Positions 44,913 to 53,466 of a DNA stretch of 64,000 bases are shown in pieces. Within the stretch, counting starts at the first letter, position 1. Every line of letters starts with the position of its first letter. Under the pieces are notes generated by a model. That model was not told the DNA's origin. It saw only the letters and a list, made by a program, of their open reading frames with translations, and searched no databases. The stretch covers positions 310,001 to 374,000 of the forward strand of contig CBDCQQ010000004.1 of the NCBI GenBank assembly GCA_965220665.1, read 5' to 3'. The position numbers were made by a program, and so were the translations under genes. Source of the DNA: JAJDZL01 sp965220665 (GTDB lineage Bacteria > Pseudomonadota > Gammaproteobacteria > Arenicellales > JAJDZL01).

Positions 44913-46796
44913 GGGTCTGAATTTTCGTTTACCCCACAAAAACCGCCAATCAGGCGCCATTTGCGGCCTGTCAGGGCAAAATCCCGAATTTCCACCCCAA
45001 CCGTTCAGCGCGCCGCTGAGCCCTCTGCGGGCACCTGGCCGAATCCAACGAAAATCATCTAATGATTTGTTTTAATTGACAAATAATGCCATGAGCGAAT
45101 CCCAATCGTGTATAATTGACTCCATAAAAGAAACAAAAACCAACCCACGGGAGATTCACGCATGGCACTCATCAATTATGACCTTTTCGCGTCTGACTCT
45201 GCAGACAATTGTGAGCTGAAAAACCTGACCGCACTGCTCGAACAGCTCGACTTCTCAGAGCTCATCAATGAGATTCTCATCCGCCGCAAAGGCAGAGGCC
45301 GGCGGGACTGGCCCATCGAAGCGATGCTCAATGCCGTGTTCGCGATCGACATTCTGCAGCACCGCAGCGTGTCCGGATTCGTCCGGGAGCTGAAACGCAA
45401 CCCCGCGCTGATGCATGTGCTGGGCTTTCCGATGCGGCGTGGGTTTCACACCGACCCGGCCTTTGACGGTTATGCGGTGCCGAGTGATTCGGCCTTTTGC
45501 CGGTTCATCCGACTGCTGACCGAGATTGAACGCGGTACCGGTGCGCTGATGCGGGTGTTTGAGGCGCAGGTCGATGAGATCGCGGCACTGCTGCCGGACT
45601 TTGGAAAAAGTGTCGGCTACGACGGCAAAGCCGTCGAATCGCATTCGACCGGCCGGCCGCTCAAGCATAAGGCAATCGACAAAACCACCGGCCGGCATCC
45701 CACCTCGGATCCGGATGCCAGCTGGGGCGTGCATGAGCAGTACGGGACTGATCAGAACGGCCGGGAAGTCAGGAAAACCAAGAAATGGTTTGGTTACACG
45801 CTGCACACGCACGGGGACGTGACTTACGAGCTGCCGATTCGGTTTCGGCTGGAAACGGCCCGCGAGTCCGAATACCGTCACTGTGAGGGGTTGATTGAAG
45901 AGCATGAGAAGCTGTGGTTCTTTGACCGGTGCAGGAGTTTCGTGGCCGACCGGGGGCTTGACAGCAACCAGATCAGAAAGCGCCTGTTTAAGAACGATAT
46001 CCTGCCGGTGATTGACACCCGCCGGATGTGGCAGGACGTCAATCTGCATCCGCAGCAGCTGAAGGTGCCGACCCGGCCGCTGGATGAGTCGAAGGTGGAT
46101 ACGATTCTTCGCACGGAGAACGGCAGTCTGTACTGTCAGTGTCCTCAGAGCCGGGAACTTCGACGGATGCACTATCAGGGACGGGAGCAGAAGCGCGGTA
46201 CGCTCAAGTGGGCCTGTCCGGCGGCCAGTTATGATTTCACCTGTAAAGGCCAGGCGGCCTGTTACCGCATGGGTCAGGTGAAACCGGGGTCGAAGAGCCG
46301 GGTGGTGCGGGTGAAGATGGACCCGGATCATCTTCGCAATTACGGCCCTTTGCCGCCGAATTCATACAAGTGGCGGCGGCATTACGATCAGAGGTCGGCG
46401 ATGGAGCGGATTTATTCAAGAGTCGATCAGGCGCATCTGGCGCACGATCATTTCCTGCGCGGCAAAGCGCGCCTGACGCTGAAGTTCACCGTTGGCTATG
46501 CGGTGATGCTGGCGCGGGCGTGTGTGGCGGTCAAGGCCGGACAGCCGGAAAAGATGCGCAGCTGGGCGTCCTCGCTGGCGGCCTGACTGGCGCCCCGGTT
46601 CCCGGGGCTCGGAAAATCCAAACCGAACACGATGCTGCGGGTGCGGCAGATTCGGCGCGGCTGCAATTCGCCCGCGTCGCCGGCAATGGCGGTTTTCGCG
46701 GCACTGGGCGCCTTGATGACTCGGAAATCAGCGGCGGGCGGGATTTTGTTTCGCGAAATTGACCGAATTTTTCTCCGTGACAGAATTTTCTGACCC
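44913..46796 (+). mobile_element. DDE insertion sequence (IS1182/IS5-like), ends tentative
   Basis: GC-rich block with one intact transposase gene. Possible ends are an imperfect inverted repeat, GGGTCTGAATTTTC (from 44913), against GGGTCAGAAAATTC read inward from 46796. About 11 of 16 positions match. No target duplication was found. It ends only 30 bases before the next element, so the two insertions are adjacent. Confidence 0.6.
45162..46586 (+). CDS. DDE transposase of the IS1182/IS5-like superfamily
   Basis: 474-residue transposase in one frame. An N-terminal DUF772-like domain includes RRDWPIEAMLNAVFAID and FPMRRGFHTDPAFDGY. Catalytic acids: D154 in VGYDGKAVES, D in FVADRGLDSNQ and E in QRSAMERIYSRVD. 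A Cys-containing insert (CQCPQSRE, WACPAASYDFTC) is present before the last acid, as in some IS1182 relatives. GGGAGA lies shortly before ATG. Intact. Confidence 0.85.
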   Translation: MALINYDLFASDSADNCELKNLTALLEQLDFSELINEILIRRKGRGRRDWPIEAMLNAVFAIDILQHRSVSGFVRELKRNPALMHVLGFPMRRGFHTDPAFDGYAVPSDSAFCRFIRLLTEIERGTGALMRVFEAQVDEIAALLPDFGKSVGYDGKAVESHSTGRPLKHKAIDKTTGRHPTSDPDASWGVHEQYGTDQNGREVRKTKKWFGYTLHTHGDVTYELPIRFRLETARESEYRHCEGLIEEHEKLWFFDRCRSFVADRGLDSNQIRKRLFKNDILPVIDTRRMWQDVNLHPQQLKVPTRPLDESKVDTILRTENGSLYCQCPQSRELRRMHYQGREQKRGTLKWACPAASYDFTCKGQAACYRMGQVKPGSKSRVVRVKMDPDHLRNYGPLPPNSYKWRRHYDQRSAMERIYSRVDQAHLAHDHFLRGKARLTLKFTVGYAVMLARACVAVKAGQPEKMRSWASSLAA

Positions 46797-47039
46797 TAAA
46801 ATTGTTGCTAACGCAAAACCCTCTAGAGTGTTTTCCAATTGCAAAATGAGTCTGAAATTAACCACGGAGCGGAAATAAACCTGTTAAAAAATCCGTAAAA
46901 AAACAGTTGCGTAGCAACAAGGATATGCGCCTCCCAAAAGCGCGCAATTCCTGGTGTTTTTTATGGATTTATTCACAGGTTTATTCTGCGGTGATCGAAT
47001 AAATCTTGCCAAAATTGAGTTTTTCTCTGCCATCCCATC

Positions 47040-48296
47040 TCAACCCTGCAGGCGTTGCTGCCGGGCAACCTCACTGAATAATTTCGTCCGCTCATCCTGC
47101 AGCCACTGTGCCGCTTCATTATCACTCATCCTCGCAGCCAGCGCATCAAGTTGTTCGAAACTCACCCCCGGTTTCAGATACTGCCATGCCTCCGGCAACG
47201 ACTTGAGTTTCTCATACGGCGTCTGCACCCGTTCATACGGATAAAGTTTCTTCTGCCGGCCGCGTTCGTCAACCTCTCGTTTGGCAAACAGACACGGCCG
47301 ATGATAGTTGACATAGACAAACAGACAGCTGCGATTGAATTCGTTCACCGCACCGGCACAATCCTGTGGGATATGCGCATGACCGAGCAGTTTTCGAATC
47401 ACGTGCCCATTCTTGCACTCGACCAGCGCATTGTCATTGCTGTGCCGGGTGCGCGACTTGGTGAACTCAATGTGCAGTTTGTTCAAAAGCTCTGCCACTT
47501 TGTAGTTGATGTATTCACTGCCATTGTCGGTATGGAATCCAAGGATCTCAAACGGAAAGCCGTCAATCAGCATCTGCAGTGCCGGTATCAGATGCCGTTC
47601 AGTGATTTTCTCAACTGAAACAACACATTCGAACTGCGTGACCTGATCAACTGCGTTGATGTGATAAAGCCCCTTGCGACCATCCTGATCGCCCTGGTGG
47701 ACCGTGTCAACGCGCAGATAGCCGGGCTTGCCATCCGGCTGCGGCCGTTTCCGGGTGCCAATGTCAATCTGCCGAGACTGCGTCTTCGCACGCCAGGTGC
47801 GCTGACGCTGGTAGCTGGCAGACTTTCTCAGATTGTAAATGTGCGACACCGAAATGGTGGCCAGGCGCCGAAAGCGCTCATCGCCGTACTCGACCCAGGC
47901 CCGTTCAAATATTTTCTTCACCGCCAGACCATTGGGCACATCATGCAGCCGGTCCGTTTCCACCAACAGCGCAATGTCCTGCTCCGTGTACCGGCGGGCA
48001 AATCGAACGCCGCCGACACGGCCACAACTGACCCGACCCTTGGTTCGATAGCACTTGACCAATCGGGCAACCTGCTGGCGCGAATAGCCGCTGACCTTCA
48101 TCAGCAAACGAATCACCAGACCGCGCTGCTTCTTCGACAGCTTCGAATAATTGAAACGAATCAAAACACGCTCAATCCATCGATAGCGAGCCGCTTTGCT
48201 GTCGATCACCTCAAACACCACTGCCTGAGTACCTTCCAAAAACGCCTGCACGTCTTCCAGAGTCCTGATTTCTTCCAGTTTCATGATCGTCTTCAT
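47040..48296 (-). CDS. DDE transposase with retroviral-integrase-type core
   Basis: About 418 residues from ATG 48296; the frame is open to another ATG at 48338 inside an end-repeat copy, which is unlikely to be used. N-terminal helix-turn-helix (SGYSRQQVARLVKCYRTKG). Core acids spaced as DD(35)E: D in YLRVDTVHQGD, D in GFHTDNGSEYIN, and E in NALVECKNGHV. The family is close to IS481-like integrases, but I cannot fix the IS family. Uninterrupted frame. Confidence 0.85.
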   Translation of the reverse strand: MKTIMKLEEIRTLEDVQAFLEGTQAVVFEVIDSKAARYRWIERVLIRFNYSKLSKKQRGLVIRLLMKVSGYSRQQVARLVKCYRTKGRVSCGRVGGVRFARRYTEQDIALLVETDRLHDVPNGLAVKKIFERAWVEYGDERFRRLATISVSHIYNLRKSASYQRQRTWRAKTQSRQIDIGTRKRPQPDGKPGYLRVDTVHQGDQDGRKGLYHINAVDQVTQFECVVSVEKITERHLIPALQMLIDGFPFEILGFHTDNGSEYINYKVAELLNKLHIEFTKSRTRHSNDNALVECKNGHVIRKLLGHAHIPQDCAGAVNEFNRSCLFVYVNYHRPCLFAKREVDERGRQKKLYPYERVQTPYEKLKSLPEAWQYLKPGVSFEQLDALAARMSDNEAAQWLQDERTKLFSEVARQQRLQG

Positions 48297-48327
48297 CCGC
48301 CTATGATGAACCCGATCACCTCGGTTT

Positions 48328-48384
48328 TTCAGACTCATTTCTCGTTGGAAACGGAATCCTGCTTCAGACTCATTTCTCGTTGGA
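48328..48384 (+). repeat. Tandem copy of the IS end sequence
   Basis: A 22-base unit starting TTCAGACTCATTTCTC occurs at 48328-48349 and again at 48363-48384, exactly 35 bases apart. Both match the terminal inverted repeat, while the other end has a single copy. Likely multiple transposase binding sites at the promoter-side end. Confidence 0.75.
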
Positions 48385-48493
48385 CAACACTTCTAGTTGA
48401 CTTTTTGGCAAAAATAGGTAAAGTTATATTGTTATTCCTGAAAAATAAACTTTCATCTTATATGCCGATTCCTTGATTCTTGGTTCATTCACT

Positions 48494-49378
48494 ATGAAAC
48501 GTTTATTTATAGATTTATCAATATCTTGTGGGATATATTTCAGCTGGTTTATCCTAGTTTACTATGGCAACGACATTCCGTTGATTCTGCTGATTCTGGC
48601 TGGAGGGTATGTAACCTGCCTGCACGGGAGTCTGCAACACATTGCGGTTCACGGATATCCAACCCGATGGCGTTGGCTGAATACGCTGATTGTTTACCCA
48701 CCACTAGCATTTTATTTCCCGTACGTAGTCTACCGAACCACTCATCTTGAGCACCATCGCGTAGAAACATTGACTGACGTTGAATCTGATCCAGAGTCGG
48801 TGTATGTACCAAAACCGCACTGGGATCAGCTAAGTTCAATCAGTAAGGCAGTTTATCGGATTAATTTCACATTGGCGGGTCGACTGCTGATCGGACCATT
48901 TATATCGCTATATCATCTCTGGAAAGATCAAGCTAGACGAATTCTAAGTGGCGATCTTAAATGCGCGCTTACCTGGCTGATTCACATCTCAGCCTGCGTT
49001 GCGATCGCGTTATTCATTGCTATGGTTGCCCAACTGCCAGTTTGGAAGTACCTGTTGTGTTTTGTTTATCCTGGCATATCAATGACTCTGCTGCGCTCAT
49101 ACACCGAGCATCGCTGGTCAGATCGTGAGGGTGAAAGATCCATCATCGTTGAAGGTTCTCCGATTAGTCGCCTGCTTTACCTCAACAATAATTATCACTG
49201 GGTTCACCACGACAATCCTGGGTTACCCTGGCAGGATGTCAGTAAAGAATTCAACAAGCGTCGCACCGAAATTCTACAGAGGAATGGCAATTTCTACTAT
49301 AAAGGTTACTTGCAGATGTTTGCCAGATTTTTCAAAGACCGTTTGATTGATCCCATTCATCCGATGCAGGCAAACTAA
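48494..49378 (+). CDS. Membrane fatty-acid-desaturase-family protein
   Basis: 294-residue membrane diiron enzyme of the FA_desaturase superfamily, with three His boxes: HGSLQHIAVHGYP, RTTHLEHHR and NYHWVHHDNP. Membrane segments occur at about 5-50, 55-80 and 170-205. Could be a lipid desaturase or a carotenoid/sterol-type hydroxylase; the sequence does not decide. ATG 48494 is preferred over TTG 48473 because it directly starts the first helix. It is 30-45 bases before a RidA gene on the same strand. Confidence 0.85.
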   Translation: MKRLFIDLSISCGIYFSWFILVYYGNDIPLILLILAGGYVTCLHGSLQHIAVHGYPTRWRWLNTLIVYPPLAFYFPYVVYRTTHLEHHRVETLTDVESDPESVYVPKPHWDQLSSISKAVYRINFTLAGRLLIGPFISLYHLWKDQARRILSGDLKCALTWLIHISACVAIALFIAMVAQLPVWKYLLCFVYPGISMTLLRSYTEHRWSDREGERSIIVEGSPISRLLYLNNNYHWVHHDNPGLPWQDVSKEFNKRRTEILQRNGNFYYKGYLQMFARFFKDRLIDPIHPMQAN

Positions 49379-49422
49379 TTCTCGATAACCCAACTGAACC
49401 TTCCTTTTTGGAGAGAAAATCA

Positions 49423-49773
49423 ATGATTCAACGAATGGAAACCAACCAAAGAATGAGCCAAATTGTTATTCATGGCAATACTGTTTATCTGGCCGGACAG
49501 GTCGCATTTGATGCACCCGGTGAAAGCGTAGCCGAACAAACCAAAGACACGTTGGCTCGCATTGATAAATTCTTGGCTCAAGCCGGAACTGACAAATCAA
49601 AACTCCTGTCAGCAACCATCTGGCTATCGGATATTGGTACATTCGATGAAATGAATGCTATATGGGATGCATGGGTCAGTCCCGGTAATCAACCGGCCCG
49701 TGCCTGTGTTGAGTCAAAGCTTGCTGCCCCTCAGTTCAACGTGGAAATTGGAATAATCGCAGCGCTTGACTAA
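49423..49773 (+). CDS. RidA-family enamine/imine deaminase
   Basis: 116-residue YjgF/RidA protein. It hydrolyses reactive 2-aminoacrylate and other imines made by PLP and flavin amino-acid enzymes. The family Arg that binds the substrate carboxylate is in QPARACVESKLAAP, and the N-terminal VYLAGQVAFDAPG is typical. GGAGAG about eight bases before ATG 49423 decides the start over an earlier in-frame codon. It directly precedes dadA (48 bases), whose imine products it could clear. Confidence 0.92.
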   Translation: MIQRMETNQRMSQIVIHGNTVYLAGQVAFDAPGESVAEQTKDTLARIDKFLAQAGTDKSKLLSATIWLSDIGTFDEMNAIWDAWVSPGNQPARACVESKLAAPQFNVEIGIIAALD

Positions 49774-49821
49774 GCACAGTTTTTGTGTGGTCCGAAAGGG
49801 CCTTTACAAACACGCGTTGCC

Positions 49822-51069
49822 ATGAAGATTATCATCCTGGGCGCTGGTCTAATCGGAGTAACGACAGCTTATGAACTGTCAAGAAGTGGCAACCACCAGG
49901 TCACCGTCGTAGATTCCGCTTCCGCCGTCGCCACCGAAGCTAGTGCGGTCAATGCATCAATGATCGCACCAGGCCACTCTTATGCATGGGCATCTCCCAA
50001 GGTTCCCGGCATTTTGCTAAAGTCGTTCTATCGCAGCGACCAAGCCTTTCGAATTCGACTGCGCTTTGATTTACAGTTCTGGAAGTGGACAGCGCTGTTT
50101 CTCAAGCAATGCAACGACACAGATGCTGAACGGAATACGGTCCGCAAGCACGGGCTTTGCGTCTATTCCCAAAAGCGCCTGGGAATCCTGGTTAAGGAGA
50201 ACGCAATTGAGTACGACAGCATCCAGCGTGGACTGCTTTATCTGTATCGAGATGCTGCATTGTTTAAAAAAGGTGCGTCACATTCAAGCATCCTGTCAGA
50301 CCGAGGACACCAGACTGAAATCATGACGGCTGATGAAGTAGTAGATATTGAGCCGGCATACGAAAAAGAACGATCAAAAATTGCAGGTGCGCTTTACTGC
50401 CCAACAGATGAAACAGGAAACTCACAGAAGTTTACAAATTCACTGGCTGCAAGCTGTGCTGAAAAACAAGTCAAGTTTAAGTTCGACACAAAAGTCTTAT
50501 CACTCGTTTCTGAAAAAGGTCGCATTCGCTGTGTAAAAACTTCTGAAGGCGATCTTGAAGCAGACCTCTATGTCATTTCACTAGGCGCCTATACACCGCT
50601 CATTCTAAAGACCGTCGGAATCAATGTACCCATTTATCCGGTTAAAGGCTATTCGCTTACTCTCCCGATCAGGCCTGATGATCAGCCACCGACAATCGGA
50701 ACGATTGATGAAGACAATCTGGTCGCCTTTTCAAGAATTGGCGATTCATTCAGAATGACTGCTACTGCTGAGTTTGCAGGTTATGATTTAAGCCATAAGC
50801 CGAAGGACTTTAAGACAATGGTTAGTGCAGTAAAGGGTTTGGTACCGAATGCAGCGGACTATGAAAGTCCAAACTATAAAACCTGTCTGCGTCCGATGAC
50901 ACCGCAGGGCTCACCCTACATTGGATTCTCAAAATTTGAAAATTTGTTTGTCAACTCTGGACAAGGACACATGGGCTGGACGATGGCTTGTGGTTCAGCC
51001 AAAATCGCCACTGATCTAATAGAAGGTATAGAACCTGAGATAGATGCACTGGGTTTTCAGCTACCATAA
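49822..51069 (+). CDS. dadA: D-amino-acid dehydrogenase (DadA-like FAD oxidoreductase)
   Basis: 415-residue FAD enzyme that deaminates D-amino acids to 2-oxo acids, passing electrons to the quinone pool at the inner membrane. N-terminal Rossmann motif IIILGAGLIGVTTAYELSRSG; VYPVKGYS-type segment at PIYPVKGYSLT; C-terminal GHMGWTMACGSAKI. ATG 49822 is preferred over upstream TTG 49783, which would precede the Rossmann motif by 13 odd residues. Follows ridA and precedes a racemase-like gene, forming a D-amino-acid utilisation set. Confidence 0.9.
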   Translation: MKIIILGAGLIGVTTAYELSRSGNHQVTVVDSASAVATEASAVNASMIAPGHSYAWASPKVPGILLKSFYRSDQAFRIRLRFDLQFWKWTALFLKQCNDTDAERNTVRKHGLCVYSQKRLGILVKENAIEYDSIQRGLLYLYRDAALFKKGASHSSILSDRGHQTEIMTADEVVDIEPAYEKERSKIAGALYCPTDETGNSQKFTNSLAASCAEKQVKFKFDTKVLSLVSEKGRIRCVKTSEGDLEADLYVISLGAYTPLILKTVGINVPIYPVKGYSLTLPIRPDDQPPTIGTIDEDNLVAFSRIGDSFRMTATAEFAGYDLSHKPKDFKTMVSAVKGLVPNAADYESPNYKTCLRPMTPQGSPYIGFSKFENLFVNSGQGHMGWTMACGSAKIATDLIEGIEPEIDALGFQLP

Positions 51070-51165
51070 CGAATCAATTCAATTTAATTCGCGATAGAAT
51101 TACAAGTAAGAACGACAACTGTTCTACGACATTCCCGAAATTCTCACTTTCAACGGGTCAATTCC

Positions 51166-51957
51166 ATGCAACAAGTAGCCCACTCATATGAAGTTTCAGA
51201 GCGCATTATTCGCACCCATATCCCTTTTGATCTGGACAAGGGCATCGCACATCGAGCAGCAATAGGTGTAATCGTGCTCGCATCTGATCATACCATTGAA
51301 CATGAGTTTCGTACATTTCTCGACATCGATGGCGTCGCTTATTACGAGAGCAGAATTCCCAATTCACCAGCAGTTACCCCAGAATCGCTTGCTGCCATGG
51401 AGCAGCACCTCCCGCATTGCGCCGAAATCATTTTGCCCGGAGTGCCACTGGATGTTGTCGCTTATGGGTGCACTTCAGCTTCAATGGTGATCGGAGAGGA
51501 GCGAGTTTTTGAAAGGATTCACGAAACCCGCCCAGAAGCGAAGTGTACGACACCCATCACCGCCGCATTTGCAGCATTTAAGGCACTGAATGCTAAAAAT
51601 CTCGCTGTATTGACACCCTATAGACAGGATGTTAATGACAAAGTCGCAACTTACATCGAAGCGCGTGGCTTCAATGTCGTCGCATTCGGATCATTCAATG
51701 AAGAAGATGATAACCGGGCAGCGAAAATCTCGAGTGATTCAATTCGAGATGCCGCTATCGAACTCGGATTAAACGACAATGTCGACCTTGTTTTCGTGTC
51801 CTGTACTAGCCTCAGGGTTGCTTCTGTGATTCAGCAAATAGAAAGAGAAACCGGGAAGCCTGCAACATCAAGCAATCACGCTTTGGCATGGCACTGTTTA
51901 CGTCTTGCTGATGTGCAAGACAAAAATCCAGAATTCGGACAACTTTACATGATTTGA
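51166..51957 (+). CDS. Asp/Glu racemase superfamily protein (maleate isomerase-like)
   Basis: 263-residue enzyme with two catalytic Cys: C102 in AYGCTSASMVIG and C213 in VFVSCTSLRVAS. This spacing matches maleate cis-trans isomerase and the EutA-type ectoine-use proteins rather than true glutamate racemase. It could isomerise maleate, decarboxylate malonates or racemise an amino acid. The dadA gene ends 96 bases upstream, so a racemase role feeding DadA is attractive but unproven. Confidence 0.85.
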   Translation: MQQVAHSYEVSERIIRTHIPFDLDKGIAHRAAIGVIVLASDHTIEHEFRTFLDIDGVAYYESRIPNSPAVTPESLAAMEQHLPHCAEIILPGVPLDVVAYGCTSASMVIGEERVFERIHETRPEAKCTTPITAAFAAFKALNAKNLAVLTPYRQDVNDKVATYIEARGFNVVAFGSFNEEDDNRAAKISSDSIRDAAIELGLNDNVDLVFVSCTSLRVASVIQQIERETGKPATSSNHALAWHCLRLADVQDKNPEFGQLYMI

Positions 51958-51967
51958 CTGTTGACGG

Positions 51968-52885
51968 CTACTCTCTAAGCGAAGCTGCTTCTCGCCCGCC
52001 TTCCAGATCACCCTGCTGCGTTAAGAAGATATCGCGCGCCAACCCCACAATCTGCGGGTCCGGAGGGATAACAACACTTTCATCTTTGTCGGGATAGTTA
52101 ACTTCGCACAAAAAGTGCCTCATGCAATTGATTCGCGCTCGCTTTTTATCGTCCGAGCGAACGACGGTCCAAGGAGCATCCCGAGTATCTGTATAGAAAA
52201 ACATCGTTTCTTTCGCTTCGGTATATTCGGGCCACAGATTCAGCGACTCTTTATCTATCGGGCTTAATTTCCAGCGTTTCAAGGGGCTATCGGCACGCGC
52301 CTCAAATCGTCGGCGCTGCTCATTGCGAGTTACTGAAAACCAATATTTGTAGAGCATGATGCCACTATCCACGAGCATTCGCTCAAGTGAGGGCGTCTGG
52401 CGCATGAATTCAAGGTACTCCAGTCGAGTGCAGAATCCCATCACCCGTTCCACACCGGCACGGTTGTACCAGGAACGGTCGAAAAGCACCATCTCACCCT
52501 TTGTAGGAAGCTGTTCAATATAGCGTTGAAAATACCACTGTCCGCGCTCCTTCTCACCTGGTTTGGGCAAGGCAACAACTCTGGCAATTCGAGGATTAAG
52601 GTGCTCCATAAAGCGTTTAATCGTACCACCCTTTCCTGCAGCATCCCGTCCTTCAAACAAAATGACAACTTTTTGCTTGGTGTCCTTGACCCAGTTCTGC
52701 GCTTTGACTAATTCCACCTGAAGCTCCGCTTTACCCGATTCGTACTCTTTCCTTTTGAGCCTGTCTTTGTACGGATACGCCTCCACCATCCCCTTCGAAT
52801 CACCATTTGACTTAGACTCGACTGACTCGATATCTTGCGTTCTTTTCGCCAAGCGAATTGCAGTTTGCTGGTTTGGTAAACTCAT
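51968..52885 (-). CDS. ppk2: Polyphosphate kinase 2
   Basis: 305-residue PPK2 protein that moves phosphate between polyphosphate and nucleotides (ADP or GDP). Walker A FEGRDAAGKGGTIKRF (78-93), Walker B MVLFDRSWYNRAGVERVMGF and the lid segment ARADSPLKRWKLSPID with SLNLW. Single-domain, the usual length for the nucleoside-diphosphate class. It converges on the racemase-like gene with a 10-base gap. Monocistronic by layout. Confidence 0.95.
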   Translation of the reverse strand: MSLPNQQTAIRLAKRTQDIESVESKSNGDSKGMVEAYPYKDRLKRKEYESGKAELQVELVKAQNWVKDTKQKVVILFEGRDAAGKGGTIKRFMEHLNPRIARVVALPKPGEKERGQWYFQRYIEQLPTKGEMVLFDRSWYNRAGVERVMGFCTRLEYLEFMRQTPSLERMLVDSGIMLYKYWFSVTRNEQRRRFEARADSPLKRWKLSPIDKESLNLWPEYTEAKETMFFYTDTRDAPWTVVRSDDKKRARINCMRHFLCEVNYPDKDESVVIPPDPQIVGLARDIFLTQQGDLEGGREAASLRE

Positions 52886-53203
52886 TGTTAACTCATCCTG
52901 AAATTAGGTTTCCGCAGTGGTGTGCTGCAATCAAGATTCGGAGAATTATACTTTATTTATATCTTTTAACTATTACCATTAATAGTAAGTCTTTACTAAT
53001 TGTTTTTGAGCAGAATTTATCTGAATGATGTAATTTGAAAATGATTTAATTTTCAGAATCGTTTTCGCACAGTTGAAGGCTAAAAGTTTTCGGATAAATG
53101 AACTCACGGGAAATACAATACTCCAGAATTTGTCGTCTATTCGGCCCTAATTTTGTTCATGAATCTTTGAAATTATTACATCGAAATTGACGAGACCTTT
53201 CGC
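52886..53203. other. AT-rich intergenic region upstream of ppk2
   Basis: About 320 bases, very AT-rich at 52940-53050; likely the ppk2 promoter on the minus strand. No gene, hairpin or repeat of note. Confidence 0.35.
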
Positions 53204-53293
53204 ATGGCTGATATTCAAACAAACAAGATGCTTATCAACGGCGCATTGGTTGATGCAGATGACGGCTACACACTTGAAAGTGTTAAACCGTAA
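53204..53293 (+). pseudogene. N-terminal remnant of an aldehyde dehydrogenase gene
   Basis: ATG 53204 starts a 29-codon frame (MADIQTNKMLINGALVDADD) that ends in TAA 53291. The LINGALVDADDGYTLESV part matches the first strands of NAD aldehyde dehydrogenases (LINGxWVDADDGxTxxxxNP). No further ALDH sequence follows before the flavin monooxygenase gene at 53467, so the rest was deleted. Confidence 0.55.
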
Positions 53294-53466
53294 AGGGTAA
53301 GCCATGGGTATTAATTGCGGAAACAACTGCAAGTGACATAAACAATCCAGATATTGACTTGGAACAACTTAAAAACCAAGAATGTTAGGATGAACACTTC
53401 TAGTGAATCACAACCGAGCCAACTTGTCGCTCGATAGTCTTTTCAAAACAGCACCAGGTATCTTTT

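Larger units (their letters stand above)
46827..48391 (-). mobile_element. Insertion sequence with rve-type integrase, 5-bp target duplication
   Basis: A 1565-bp element with terminal inverted repeats starting AGTGTTTTCCAA at 46827 and AGTGTTGTCCAA read inward from 48391. Both continue into AAATGAGTCTGAA. The target duplication is TCTAG (46822-46826 and 48392-48396). The right end carries a second copy of the repeat 35 bases inside. The duplication is intact, so insertion is recent enough to trace. Confidence 0.75.

Noticed and set aside
45079..45116. TTGACA and TATAAT before the transposase at 45162
   Set aside because: The hexamers are about 30 bases apart, too far for a sigma-70 promoter.
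45255..46331. 358-codon open frame antisense to the transposase at 45162
   Set aside because: The sense frame has clear DDE motifs; long antisense frames are common in GC-rich genes and this one has no recognisable domain.
47661..48476. 271-codon frame antisense to the rve-type transposase
   Set aside because: It overlaps the integrase core, whose DDE spacing is conserved; no ribosome binding site or domain.
48386..53404. 12-base repeat AACACTTCTAGT at 48386 and 53393 as a possible IS footprint
   Set aside because: A 12-base match between two sites is expected by chance many times in 64 kb, and no other IS end sequence is present at 53393.
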